Origin: a virus
Length of the DNA: 24,880 nucleotides
Reading direction: 5' to 3' (one strand)
IMG/VR virus record: IMGVR_UViG_3300034374_000432
Coordinates: 1-24,880 of that record
Each line of letters starts with the position of its first letter. The stretch's first letter is position 1. Shown here in pieces: positions 9,231-17,080 of this stretch. Below the pieces are notes generated by a model. It was not told the origin of the DNA. It saw nothing but the letters and a program-made list of their open reading frames with translations, and did not search any database. A program made the translations under genes and the position numbers.

Positions 9231-9380
9231 TTAATACTCCATTACTGTTCTAATTGTTTTAATTGTTACACCATCTATGTCATGTAAAATATCAACTAAA
9301 GCATCTTCTAATTCTTCATCTACACGTCCATCTGCTGGTATAGCGTATTCCTCATCGTCAATATTAAAAGTTATAAACAT
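9231..9380 (-). CDS. 49-residue acidic hypothetical protein
   Basis: An ATG at 9380, one base after the stop of the DUF3310 gene, opens a 49-codon frame ending in TAA at 9231, directly next to the ribonucleotide reductase start. The protein begins MFITFNIDDEEYAIPADG and is strongly acidic, with an alternating pattern (DILHDIDGVTIKTIRTV) suggesting a small alpha/beta fold. It exactly fills the space between two genes. The Shine-Dalgarno is weak (GCGAG), so coupling to the upstream stop is likely. No family recognised. Confidence 0.55.
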   Translation of the reverse strand: MFITFNIDDEEYAIPADGRVDEELEDALVDILHDIDGVTIKTIRTVMEY

Positions 9381-9381
9381 T

Positions 9382-9702
9382 TTAACTCGCATCTGCCATA
9401 ACCTCTTCAATCAACTTATCCAGATACCATCTGGCTTTCTCTAAATCCTCTACAGGCTTTTCTTTGTAGTCAAATCGCCATAGATACTTCATAATATTAC
9501 CTTGCAGATAATATTTAAAGCCATCACCAGTAGCTGCAGAGATAGCATGAATACATTCAATACCTGTTTGATTGTAATGTGGTGGACTGTTGACCATATC
9601 TACTGCATCTGATTGCTTATTAGCTTGCTCAGATTTAGTATTCATCCACCGACTATCTACCTCTGTAGCTTTAGCTTTCATAAACTCCTCGTGTCTCATC
9701 AT
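9382..9702 (-). CDS. DUF3310 (SaV-like) phage protein
   Basis: Encodes 106 residues. After a ~35-residue Lys/Gln-rich lead comes the hallmark of the DUF3310 family: VNSPPHYNQTGIECIHAI (37-54), then YYLQGNIMKYLWRFDYKEK and a DLEKARWYLDKLIEE helix. The family is common in phages, is found near replication genes, and has no settled biochemical role. The start ATG at 9702 overlaps the upstream TGA (ATGA). The short lead may be variable; a start at the second Met is also possible. Confidence 0.85.
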   Translation of the reverse strand: MMRHEEFMKAKATEVDSRWMNTKSEQANKQSDAVDMVNSPPHYNQTGIECIHAISAATGDGFKYYLQGNIMKYLWRFDYKEKPVEDLEKARWYLDKLIEEVMADAS

Positions 9703-10031
9703 GCGTTCCCCTTTGTTTTACTGCCAAAACTTAACTTAACTACATTAGAATCTGTATATTCTACTTTTGCTATTCTATCCTCAATATCTTCTATTTCATC
9801 TGAGTTGTCAAGCATATAGTGTTCCATAGTCTCTAAAAATTGTGGGTTTTCATCCATATAAGATACACAACAGGCAACTAAATTTGTCAAATGCATAAGA
9901 TGTAACATACTCTCTCTATCCATTGGATTTGTTTTGTCTGTAACAATATTTACTTCTAATTCCCCTGTCCATGAATTTTCATCATCTAACATTGGTTTTA
10001 GTTCCACATAAAATGATTCTGGATTATACAT
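9699..10031 (-). CDS. Hypothetical acidic protein
   Basis: Encodes 110 residues with excellent Shine-Dalgarno AAAAGGAGATAATC before ATG 10031. The N-terminus looks like beta structure (SFYVELKPM, TGELEVNIV), followed by a helical stretch containing a Cys pair (HLTNLVACCVSYM) and an acidic region ending in a small basic tail (GSKTKGNA). No motif assigned. It lies between endonuclease I and the DUF3310 gene, coupled to both by tight spacing (2 bases upstream, 4-base overlap downstream), which suggests DNA metabolism but does not prove it. Confidence 0.7.
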   Translation of the reverse strand: MYNPESFYVELKPMLDDENSWTGELEVNIVTDKTNPMDRESMLHLMHLTNLVACCVSYMDENPQFLETMEHYMLDNSDEIEDIEDRIAKVEYTDSNVVKLSFGSKTKGNA

Positions 10032-10033
10032 GA

Positions 10034-10495
10034 TTATCTCCTTTTAATTTTTGTACCGCTAAACTTTATAAAGTTAGGGTAGCTGTTCTTACCTTTTTCC
10101 TTCAACCAATCTTCGGGTATAATCCGGTCATAATATCGGAAGCCATATTTTGTACACCATTCACCATATGTAGACTTAGCACCCTTACGTAGTTTGCGTC
10201 TGCTGCTTTCAAACACAAAACGAATATCCAATTTGGGATGCTGCTTTTGTATAGCCAGATGCTTGCGTCTATCTGCTGCGGTGAACATACCTTTTGTTTC
10301 AATAATGATACCATTGAACAGCACGAAGTCTGGTGTGTAGGTTCTGTATGCAAGGTCTTCCCACTCAATCTTAACTTGCTCATATAAGAAGTCTACTTTG
10401 AGTTCTGTTAGGTAGTCAGATACCTTGAGTTCCAGACCGCTACGATAGCCATACTTTCGTGCTGCTCTGAATTGTTTTGCGTTAGGCAATGTCAC
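10034..10495 (-). CDS. Endonuclease I, T7 gp3-type Holliday junction resolvase
   Basis: Encodes 153 residues, close to T7 endonuclease I (149). The catalytic residues align by eye with T7 E20, D55, E65, K67 as E22 (RSGLE), D56 (TYTPDF), E66 and K68 (IETKG). Further matching blocks are RKHLAIQKQHPKLDIRFVF and the STYGEWCTKYGF segment. The enzyme cuts branched DNA and, in T7, also degrades host DNA and supports recombination and packaging. The start codon is GTG at 10495, placing 17 residues before RSGLE, similar to T7; there is no strong Shine-Dalgarno, and the gene overlaps the upstream gene by 14 bases, so reinitiation is likely. Confidence 0.93.
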   Translation of the reverse strand: MTLPNAKQFRAARKYGYRSGLELKVSDYLTELKVDFLYEQVKIEWEDLAYRTYTPDFVLFNGIIIETKGMFTAADRRKHLAIQKQHPKLDIRFVFESSRRKLRKGAKSTYGEWCTKYGFRYYDRIIPEDWLKEKGKNSYPNFIKFSGTKIKRR

Positions 10496-10718
10496 GCCAT
10501 AGCATTGATGGTAAGGTGTATCTGTAATTTGTATTACGATACCCTAAAGATTTAAGTTCTTCCTGAATTGCTTTATCCGCTTCATTACGTGCTGCAATAG
10601 CATCTCGCAACCCAGCAGTTTTTCTGTCACGATACTCTTTACGCAATTCAACAAGGCGTTGTTCTGTAGCTTTAATTTCATCCAATAAAGCATCAAATTC
10701 CAGTCTGTCATCATTCAT
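10482..10718 (-). CDS. Small coiled-coil hypothetical protein
   Basis: Encodes 78 residues. Residues 1-55 are a charged, heptad-like helix (LDEIKATEQRLVELRKEYR) expected to form a coiled coil; the end is aromatic and basic (SLGYRNTNYRYTLPSMLWRD). Shine-Dalgarno GAGGAG 7 bases before ATG 10718, inside the end of the nuclease gene it overlaps by 8 bases. It also overlaps endonuclease I by 14 bases. The position between two nucleases suggests an accessory role in DNA processing; family not recognised. Confidence 0.65.
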   Translation of the reverse strand: MNDDRLEFDALLDEIKATEQRLVELRKEYRDRKTAGLRDAIAARNEADKAIQEELKSLGYRNTNYRYTLPSMLWRDIA

Positions 10719-11571
10719 CTTTATACTCCTCTTTTAGTTCAATGTATTGCACAATTTTAGGAAACTTAGCCTGTGACTTTACCTGTTCTCGTTCAATTAG
10801 ATTAGGCCAACAAGTATTTTTAAAATCACAGAATGTACAGTGTTTATTAAGTACTTTGTTTCCTGTTTCCTTTCCCCTGAAGGTTTCAGTCTCAGGCTCA
10901 AAGCATCTTTTAAATTCGTTAGCCTTAACCGTTTTGACTGCTTTCTTTATATTGGTTATTTCTTTTTCAATGTCAATACCTGTAGCTGGTACATATTTAA
11001 ATTTTCCATTGGCTTTGTTTACTACCCACCAGCCGCCAGCTTTTTTACCAGAAGCCTTTGCATAACCAGCGAGTTGTCCTATGTAGCCAAAGCCATCACC
11101 GCTGGCAAGGGTGCTGTAGGATTCAAACTTGTTTCTGTATGACCAGTCTGAAGCTGATTTAATATCATCAACTGCACCATCAAGGATAAGGTCATAAGAA
11201 CCAGAAATGCTATCGTCACCAACATCAAGAGTAACTTTGTCCGTGTCTTCATACTTTACTCCCGCCTCTGTTAATAGTCCTTTGAAGACAGCTTCAACGA
11301 TGTCTCCAATCATCATGTTCATTACGAAGTTATTTGATTTAGTTTGCGCAGCCTCTGGCTTGTTTTTTTCAAACCATAGTTGACAGGTTGGCCTACCAAC
11401 ATTAGACATACGCAAACTAAATTCTTTTTTCTCACGCTTACCGAATTGGCGGCGTAAGGCATCCATTATGTCAGTGCCAATTTGTTTAATAGTTTCTTCT
11501 GAAATTTCACTATTACCATTGGCAGCGTCACTCATGTACTTATGCAACGCCAATTCAGCAGGGTGATTCAT
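10711..11571 (-). CDS. PD-(D/E)XK nuclease with probable Fe-S cluster (Cas4/RecB-like)
   Basis: Encodes 286 residues. The nuclease core shows D127 (GSYDLIL), D136-x-K138 (VDDIKSA) and the Q166-x3-Y170 motif (GQLAGY) typical of RecB/Cas4-type exonucleases. Four cysteines are placed like an AddB/Cas4 iron-staple: C63 near the N-terminus (RPTCQLWFEK) and C245, C248, C254 near the C-terminus (HCTFCDFKNTCWP). Such enzymes resect DNA ends in recombination and can degrade host DNA. The likely partner is the adjacent upstream ssDNA-binding-like protein, joined by a TAATG junction. In T7-like phages this slot between polymerase and late genes holds the gp6 exonuclease, so a functional substitute is plausible. 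Confidence 0.85.
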   Translation of the reverse strand: MNHPAELALHKYMSDAANGNSEISEETIKQIGTDIMDALRRQFGKREKKEFSLRMSNVGRPTCQLWFEKNKPEAAQTKSNNFVMNMMIGDIVEAVFKGLLTEAGVKYEDTDKVTLDVGDDSISGSYDLILDGAVDDIKSASDWSYRNKFESYSTLASGDGFGYIGQLAGYAKASGKKAGGWWVVNKANGKFKYVPATGIDIEKEITNIKKAVKTVKANEFKRCFEPETETFRGKETGNKVLNKHCTFCDFKNTCWPNLIEREQVKSQAKFPKIVQYIELKEEYKDE

Positions 11572-12506
11572 TATGCTGCTCCTTCTTCCAGTTCAATGTC
11601 AATAAAATCTTCAACAATATCAACATCTTCTTCAGACATAGCTGCTTCTTGACGCTGACTTGTTTTAGCATCCCACTCTTTGTAGATATAGTCATTGAAG
11701 TTTTTTACCCAAGCAAGAAAGTTTCCAAACTGCTCGTGATCTTCCGCTTCAATCTCGTGTGATGCTTTCAGGTTAGCTTTACAAATTGGTGTAAAGTAAC
11801 TTGATCCATTCGGAAGTTTGTTTTCTTTTGGATCAGAGAAAACAATTTCGTGTTCTGGTGGAACAAGTTCCAGTTTAGTAAACTTACCAAACTCTTCACC
11901 TATAATCTTAAAGGCTTCCTTGTTGTCAATTTCCCATATGAAAGGTGTTGTGACATTATCAACAGGTTTACCCTGCGAATCAACAGCATCCTTCATAGTG
12001 ACAATACCAAAGATAATACGAACACGTTTAATCTGACGAATTAAATCCTGCATATCTGCTGGTAGTGCTTTGAAATCCTCAATCCATCCAGAAGGTTTTC
12101 CACAGTTAAATTTACCTGTGTTGTCTTTAAGATCATCATCAAGTGATATATCCATTATTGTACGATGGAATGTACCCTTTGGCTCATTAGGCTTTGGGTT
12201 TTTATTGGCAACGTATCTACGATACTGAAAGCGTTGCATAAAAGGACGAACACTTATGTTCTTGCTGTAATAGAATGTTGAATTTTCACCTTCTACTACT
12301 TCAAGACGATATGTGCCACCCTCAACAACTTCCACATTTGTTAGTTTACCGTTAATTTCAGCTTGACCCATCACAGGTTGATGCCATAGACGAAGACGAT
12401 TTAATGTACTGGTCTTCTTAGTACCCTTCGCTCCATCAGCAGCAAATCCCATTAACTTGTTCATTGCTGCATAATTATCGGTGTGTATTGTTACAAGATC
12501 ATTCAT
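11571..12506 (-). CDS. Probable single-stranded DNA-binding protein
   Basis: Encodes 311 residues. There is no diagnostic motif, but two features suggest an SSB: a beta-rich middle (GTYRLEVVEGENSTFYY, VRPFMQRFQYRRYV) with many aromatic and basic residues, and a very acidic C-terminal tail (EEDVDIVEDFIDIELEEGAA) like those T7 gp2.5 and bacterial SSBs use to contact replication partners. It lies directly between the DNA polymerase and the exonuclease, the position of SSB in many replication operons. Shine-Dalgarno AAAGGAG sits before ATG 12506, 39 bases after the polymerase stop. A recombination-annealing protein is the main alternative. Confidence 0.5.
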   Translation of the reverse strand: MNDLVTIHTDNYAAMNKLMGFAADGAKGTKKTSTLNRLRLWHQPVMGQAEINGKLTNVEVVEGGTYRLEVVEGENSTFYYSKNISVRPFMQRFQYRRYVANKNPKPNEPKGTFHRTIMDISLDDDLKDNTGKFNCGKPSGWIEDFKALPADMQDLIRQIKRVRIIFGIVTMKDAVDSQGKPVDNVTTPFIWEIDNKEAFKIIGEEFGKFTKLELVPPEHEIVFSDPKENKLPNGSSYFTPICKANLKASHEIEAEDHEQFGNFLAWVKNFNDYIYKEWDAKTSQRQEAAMSEEDVDIVEDFIDIELEEGAA

Positions 12507-12545
12507 ATAATTTTACTCCTTTCGTGTCTTGAACGCATAGTTATA

Positions 12546-14588
12546 TCACGCTACATCCTTAGTGTCAAGCCAATTCGGTCCTATTTTTGCTTCTAATAAA
12601 AGAGGAACATTTAACTGTATTTTAAACTTAGAATTAACTAAGTCTGTTAAGTTATTGTTTGTCTCATTTATTATTGCAATTACCTTCTGCTCTTCATCTG
12701 GATGAATATCTATAACAATAGAATCGTGTACAGTATTCACAATGCAACTATGCATATTTTCTAGTTGCTTGTCAATATATAAAAGTGTTAATGGCACAAT
12801 ATCTGCTGTTGCAAATGACTGCACAGGGTAGTTTTTTATCTGTGTAAAGTTTGTAACTGTACCATTTTGTCTTCTGGTTACGTTAGGAAAATAAAACTGC
12901 CTACCAGAAGGTGTAGTTATCATATTAGTTGTTACAGCTTCTTTAGCCAGTCTGGTATGCCAAGCTGCGACCCCTTTGTACTTTTCTGTAAAGTGTTCGT
13001 AGTATGCCGCTTCTGCTGGTGTTCTGCCGAAACCTGTCGCACCGTAGAGTGGCGCGAATGTATGTGCTTTCGCATCCTGTCTACTCGTAGGTTGACCAGC
13101 ATCACTAATAACTTTAGCGGTGTATGAGTGTACATCAAATCCAGTAGATACTTCTTCAATAGCAACTCCATCTTGTGATAAAAATGCGGCGGCACGAAAC
13201 TCAAGCTGGGCAAAGTCAGCTTCCATTATCTTACCACCCTCAAATCGTGACACAAATACTTTCTTAACAGGGAATGTGCCGCCACGAGGCATATTCTGCA
13301 TATTAGGATCAGCACCAGAAAAGCGACCAGTAGCTGTGCGATGCTGTAATAGACGGACGTGTAACTTACCATCCGCTTTTGTGAAGGTTTCAATGCCTTC
13401 AACAAACGAAGATAAATACGTATCTAAAGCACTAAGGCGTTTTACTTTATGTAAAAAACTCTTTGCTTCATCCATATTCTTTTCTTTTGCAAAACTCTCA
13501 AGAATGTCTAGGTTTGTTTTGGATGTAGTAAATCCATGCGCACTTATCCATTTAGCTGTAGGTGCAGAGAAACGAAGACCAGCAATTTCATTAGTAGGTA
13601 TAAAGTGAAACCCAACACCAGCACAATCCTTGCAAGTAGAAGGTTTAGCATATGGTGTACCATTCTTTTTCATCTTATGAACTTTACCACGACCATAACA
13701 GCTAGGGCATTGCTTTGCTTTTGTTTTAAAAACAAGTTCAGAATTTTCCCTTACAGTATCTTTGAATACATCTTTTTTCATGTAAGGATCAAAGCAATTC
13801 TGCCACATAGCTTTATCAATAGGCTTACGACTATAAATAACTTGAGATAACTGCTCTGGGCTATTTAAGTTTACTGGCGTATCCCCCATCAAATCAGACA
13901 CCTGCTTTTGTAGTTCGTTTGTAAGTTGAATCTTCTCTTGTTCAAATTCTGTACGAACAGATGCTAATGCTTCTTTGTCTACAGAGAAACCACGCTGATA
14001 TATACGTGCGAGGCAAACAGCTACCTGATTAGTCAGTATAACTGTTTCCATTAACCCTGCATCCTTTTCTGTATTAAGACGATAATACAATTTATCAGCT
14101 AATTGCTGAGTAGCATGAAGGTCAGCAGATAGATATTCACATAACTCATTGTGAGGTATATCACGAGTACTATAACCCTTCTTGAAGTATTCTTTTAGTG
14201 TGTCTTGCTTTTTAGTATCCAGTTCATAGCGTTCTGCACAAGCCTCAAGAGATAATGGTTCTTTTTGTCCACGTTGTAGTACATACTCTCCTAACATTGT
14301 GTCAAACACAGGCCCATCATATTTAAATCCAGATTCCCACAGCCACATCAAATCGTAGGCGGCATTGTGTGCGATGATGATAGTAGCTTGGTCAAGCCAC
14401 TTTTGAAGCAGGTTGTGTCCGTGGTATGTATGCTCACGCTCACTGTGGTCAAAGGTAATCAGGTCTTCCTGCCCTTGGTCAGTAAGCACACCTACCATAA
14501 CCAATGTATTCTCTGGCTCAAATGGGTCAAGGTGCATCTTACCATCACGTTGTGTTACTGTATTTTCTATATCAAGTGTTAATTTCAT
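12546..14588 (-). CDS. polA: Family A DNA polymerase with 3'-5' exonuclease and DnaJ-type zinc insertion
   Basis: Encodes 680 residues and replicates the phage genome. Exonuclease domain (1-~200): D6-x-E8 (LTLDIEN), N75-x3-D79 (HNAAYD), Y152-x3-D156. Polymerase domain (~330-680): motif A around D458 (EADFAQLEFR), motif B R503-x3-K507-x3-F511-x3-Y515-G, motif C H621-D622-S623. Between them (290-328) is an insertion with C294-x2-C297-x-G-x-G and C319-x2-C322-x-G-x-G, the zinc-binding repeat of DnaJ chaperones. I recall a partial DnaJ domain in the polymerase as a noted feature of phage HMO-2011. F511 is at the place of E. coli F762, and the residue there affects discrimination against dideoxynucleotides. 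Shine-Dalgarno AAGGAGAAG precedes ATG 14588, which overlaps the HNH gene by 17 bases. Confidence 0.96.
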   Translation of the reverse strand: MKLTLDIENTVTQRDGKMHLDPFEPENTLVMVGVLTDQGQEDLITFDHSEREHTYHGHNLLQKWLDQATIIIAHNAAYDLMWLWESGFKYDGPVFDTMLGEYVLQRGQKEPLSLEACAERYELDTKKQDTLKEYFKKGYSTRDIPHNELCEYLSADLHATQQLADKLYYRLNTEKDAGLMETVILTNQVAVCLARIYQRGFSVDKEALASVRTEFEQEKIQLTNELQKQVSDLMGDTPVNLNSPEQLSQVIYSRKPIDKAMWQNCFDPYMKKDVFKDTVRENSELVFKTKAKQCPSCYGRGKVHKMKKNGTPYAKPSTCKDCAGVGFHFIPTNEIAGLRFSAPTAKWISAHGFTTSKTNLDILESFAKEKNMDEAKSFLHKVKRLSALDTYLSSFVEGIETFTKADGKLHVRLLQHRTATGRFSGADPNMQNMPRGGTFPVKKVFVSRFEGGKIMEADFAQLEFRAAAFLSQDGVAIEEVSTGFDVHSYTAKVISDAGQPTSRQDAKAHTFAPLYGATGFGRTPAEAAYYEHFTEKYKGVAAWHTRLAKEAVTTNMITTPSGRQFYFPNVTRRQNGTVTNFTQIKNYPVQSFATADIVPLTLLYIDKQLENMHSCIVNTVHDSIVIDIHPDEEQKVIAIINETNNNLTDLVNSKFKIQLNVPLLLEAKIGPNWLDTKDVA

Positions 14589-15030
14589 CTAACTTCTCCT
14601 TATGTGCTTGTAGGTATTTAACTGCGTTAATTACAGTTGTCAAGTCATCTCTGAAACCACCAAGCCCATCATTACAGTGTTTACATATATAACCACGAAA
14701 AGTATTTGTATCGTGACAATGATCAAGTACCCATGTCCCCAATAGCTTTTGTCCATATTTATTTACTTCGTCAATGGTACGTTTACAAATAGGACATTCA
14801 TAGTCTGCTTCCTGTGGATACAGGTTTTCCTTTCTCAACTCAGCAATTACTTTACGATGTCCCGACTGGCAAGACCTACAGGTTCTTTTAATTTCAGCCT
14901 CACCAGTTTTTGTGTAGGACATCTGTTGAAAGTTAGTCACAGGCTGTCTGATGTCACATTTGATACAGACTAAACCATCTTCACATAACTCATCTAGTTT
15001 ATCTTCTAAAAAGAAATCTAATTGTGTCAT
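14572..15030 (-). CDS. Endonuclease VII-like HNH nuclease
   Basis: Encodes 152 residues. Zinc-binding CxxC pairs occur at C22/C25, C51/C54, C79/C82 and C116/C119; the last two frame the treble-clef His-Me site D103-H104-x-H106 (WVLDHCHDT) and N120 (KHCNDGLG). This matches the recombination endonuclease VII fold of T4 gp49, with an extra N-terminal pair of CxxC motifs. I chose ATG 15030, which overlaps the helicase stop as ATGA; the longer frame to 15084 lies inside the helicase gene. It could be a second junction/mismatch nuclease, or a free-standing mobile HNH nuclease lodged between helicase and polymerase. Both neighbours are intact. Confidence 0.85.
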   Translation of the reverse strand: MTQLDFFLEDKLDELCEDGLVCIKCDIRQPVTNFQQMSYTKTGEAEIKRTCRSCQSGHRKVIAELRKENLYPQEADYECPICKRTIDEVNKYGQKLLGTWVLDHCHDTNTFRGYICKHCNDGLGGFRDDLTTVINAVKYLQAHKEKLDEINT

Positions 15031-16256
15031 GCCGTATACCGTCCAGTACGGTAATCTAGTTCGCAGTGTACAACCCCATGCCACCCAGATAACTTGTTCT
15101 TAACAACATTGAGGTGACGCTGTAGGTCTTCAACATTGGGGTCATCGTCTTGCTTCATTGGATTCTTTGCAATCAATATCATAAGGTCAGCTTCTGCAGC
15201 TTTACCTGTACGAGAACCTTCCATCATTGACTGATTGAGAAGAACCTTACCTTCTGCCTCTGCAGATAACTGAGACATATAAAAGACTGCACATTCATAT
15301 TGCTTTGCAATCATACGAGCATGAATTGCATTAGCCTTTAGTGCCTCATCAGGACGAGCAAAGCCACCAGTACGAGCAAACTTATCGCCCATGTCTAGCA
15401 GAACAACATCAGGCTTATATGTTTTGCATACAGATTCAACCCATGCCATGTCACGTCCTGTAGCATCTTTAATCTTAATGCGTTCTTTTACAGGTGAGTA
15501 TAAGTCACGAGCCTTTGCTGGATTAGATTTAATCTCTTTCATTGTCATACCTGTAGCGGCTGTAAGATAACGTGCGCCTACACGATGGCTACCTTCCTCA
15601 TTACAGAGAATGATACAGTTAGCACCTTGAGATGCTAGACCGCCCGGTGATGCAATCAAGCTGGCATGAAAAGATGTCTTGCCTGTATTTGGTCTTGCAC
15701 CAATCTCAATAAGATGTCCAGCATTGATACCTTCAACCTGACGTGTAAGGCTAGGAATATTAAACGTCCAACGTGCCTCAAGGTCATTCTTTGCAAGCAG
15801 TGTTTCAATGTCCATGTCATCCCACTCCACGTTAAGGTCAGGGGTAAAGTCATCATTGTATTGTTCAATTAAACGCCGCAACGGTTCTAGGCTCGTCTGT
15901 GTACCATTAACAAAGTCAAAGCCAATGTTGGCTACATCTTCACCAACTACCTGCTGAAACAATTTAGATAGCACTTCCTGTGCTACATCTTCACCAAGCG
16001 GCTGTTCTTTCTTTACCTGCGCAAACAGAGCCGCATAAGCAGTCTTCTGTGCAGTGGTCATTGATGGGTTGTTTGAGATAAACAGTGCCTCTACTTCATC
16101 AGGTGTAACGGTACGTTCATAACGTGACATAGCTGAATCAATAGTCTGCTTAATCTTACGAGCATCCTTGCCAAACAAACGGTCAGGACACCTAGCCCCA
16201 CGATGATTGTCGTAGAACTGTTTATTCATTAAACTTCTAATGAGTGATAATTCCAT
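15027..16256 (-). CDS. DnaB-like replicative helicase
   Basis: Encodes 409 residues with a RecA-type motor domain from about 165. Walker A is GARPNTGKTS (186-195, K193), Walker B ends KPDVVLLD (281-288), YMSQLS (326-331) fits the Q-containing switch motif (H3), and the segment from about 342 to 365 matches DnaB motif H4, including R349. The N-terminal ~160 residues are helical and probably bind the primase or form the collar. It unwinds duplex DNA at the fork. The start at 16256 has GGAGAAG 5 bases upstream and overlaps the primase gene by 20 bases. Helicase and primase are separate here, unlike the fused T7 gp4. Confidence 0.9.
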   Translation of the reverse strand: MELSLIRSLMNKQFYDNHRGARCPDRLFGKDARKIKQTIDSAMSRYERTVTPDEVEALFISNNPSMTTAQKTAYAALFAQVKKEQPLGEDVAQEVLSKLFQQVVGEDVANIGFDFVNGTQTSLEPLRRLIEQYNDDFTPDLNVEWDDMDIETLLAKNDLEARWTFNIPSLTRQVEGINAGHLIEIGARPNTGKTSFHASLIASPGGLASQGANCIILCNEEGSHRVGARYLTAATGMTMKEIKSNPAKARDLYSPVKERIKIKDATGRDMAWVESVCKTYKPDVVLLDMGDKFARTGGFARPDEALKANAIHARMIAKQYECAVFYMSQLSAEAEGKVLLNQSMMEGSRTGKAAEADLMILIAKNPMKQDDDPNVEDLQRHLNVVKNKLSGWHGVVHCELDYRTGRYTA

Positions 16257-17010
16257 TTAGCTTCTCCATATCTGTCGGGTTACGATATTTCAAATCGTCT
16301 TTAATGCGTAGTACACGAACATCGTTTACATGACCACGTAATTCTTTTGCAAACTGCAAATTCTTAGGTAGGGCATCGGGGTCTAATGCAACTACGGCTG
16401 TTGAGAACTGTGCAAGATACCCTTTATGCGATTCTTGTAGAGATGTACCAAGTATCGCAACCCCGACAAAGGATTTAATGCCACCAACCACGGCTGCACT
16501 CACACAGTCCTCAACAACAACTGCGACTTTACCATGTCCATACGAATATGGCAAGCCACTATTTCCATATCTTTTCCATTTAGGTAGACGCTTACCTATG
16601 GCACGGCCTGTAGCATCTACAGTTACACCATCGTGTATAACGGGGAAGACCACCCTATCGTCCTTCACATCGTACATCACACCTAATTCGTCAGGGTCTA
16701 ACTGATAGCGATAACAGAAGGCCAGTACAGTACGTTTGTTACGATGTGGAACAATGTAATTGGGCATTTCAAATGTCTGTGTTTCTGTAGCATCTGCTAC
16801 ACTACGCATATTCTTTATATCCTGTACTGATAACCGTACACGAGCATTACCACCAACAGTACAAGATACTTTGTAGCAATTCCACAATAAAGCACCCATA
16901 TTATTTGTCACAGTAAATGTTTTATAGCCACCACAAATAGGACAATTAAGCCTACGAGATTCACCATTAGAAACATTTAAGTCTTCTACATAAGTTTTCA
17001 TGTTCATCAT
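16237..17010 (-). CDS. DNA primase (zinc finger plus Toprim)
   Basis: Encodes 257 residues and makes RNA primers for replication. The N-terminal zinc-binding domain has C23-x2-C26 (NCPICGG) and C45-x4-C50 (NCYKVSC); the Toprim core has E167 (VVVEDCVSAAV) and D210-x-D212 (ALDPDA). I prefer ATG 17010 because AAGGAT lies 7-8 bases upstream; the frame extends to 17109, but that would overlap the integrase gene. A copy of the 16-bp palindrome lies in this gene (16786-16801), encoding V-A-D-A-T at residues 71-75. It feeds directly into the overlapping helicase gene. Confidence 0.9.
   Translation of the reverse strand: MMNMKTYVEDLNVSNGESRRLNCPICGGYKTFTVTNNMGALLWNCYKVSCTVGGNARVRLSVQDIKNMRSVADATETQTFEMPNYIVPHRNKRTVLAFCYRYQLDPDELGVMYDVKDDRVVFPVIHDGVTVDATGRAIGKRLPKWKRYGNSGLPYSYGHGKVAVVVEDCVSAAVVGGIKSFVGVAILGTSLQESHKGYLAQFSTAVVALDPDALPKNLQFAKELRGHVNDVRVLRIKDDLKYRNPTDMEKLNGIITH
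16786..16801. promoter_or_regulatory. 16-bp palindrome copy 1 (intragenic, primase)
   Basis: TGTAGCATCTGCTACA has perfect 7-bp arms and centre TC. It lies wholly inside the primase coding sequence, the leftmost copy and 2 kb from the next. It encodes V-A-D-A-T, so it could be partly coding constraint, but the full palindrome makes chance unlikely. Confidence 0.6.
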
Positions 17011-17080
17011 TATAATATCCTTATTATATATGTTTATATATAGTCCGTTGGGCAATGACGATGTTTTAATATCATATATT
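17011..17080. other. AT-rich gap between integrase and primase
   Basis: This 70-base stretch is the only sizeable spacing in the replication block. It is mostly A and T with alternating TATA runs (17029-17042) around a short GC patch (GTCCGTTGGGC). It directly follows the integrase gene, a common place for a phage attachment site, and TATAAT-like sequence on the - strand could serve a promoter for the primase. Neither can be shown: no tRNA-like core and no good -35 were found. Confidence 0.3.

Noticed and set aside
10981-10993. TGTAGCTGGTACA in the Cas4-like nuclease gene
   Set aside because: Only 4-bp arms match the palindrome family; consistent with chance.
14572-15030. Group I intron or intein carrying the HNH gene
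   Set aside because: Polymerase and helicase frames are each intact and contiguous, and the HNH gene lies between, not inside, them.
16609-16621. TGTAGCATCTACA, a shorter palindrome in the primase gene
   Set aside because: It lacks the TGC of the right arm, so arms are only 5 bp; similar codons (V-D-A-T) explain it.
17011-17080. tRNA gene or tRNA-derived attachment core beside the integrase
   Set aside because: No cloverleaf or T-loop (GGTTCRA-like) sequence could be found in the 70 bases.
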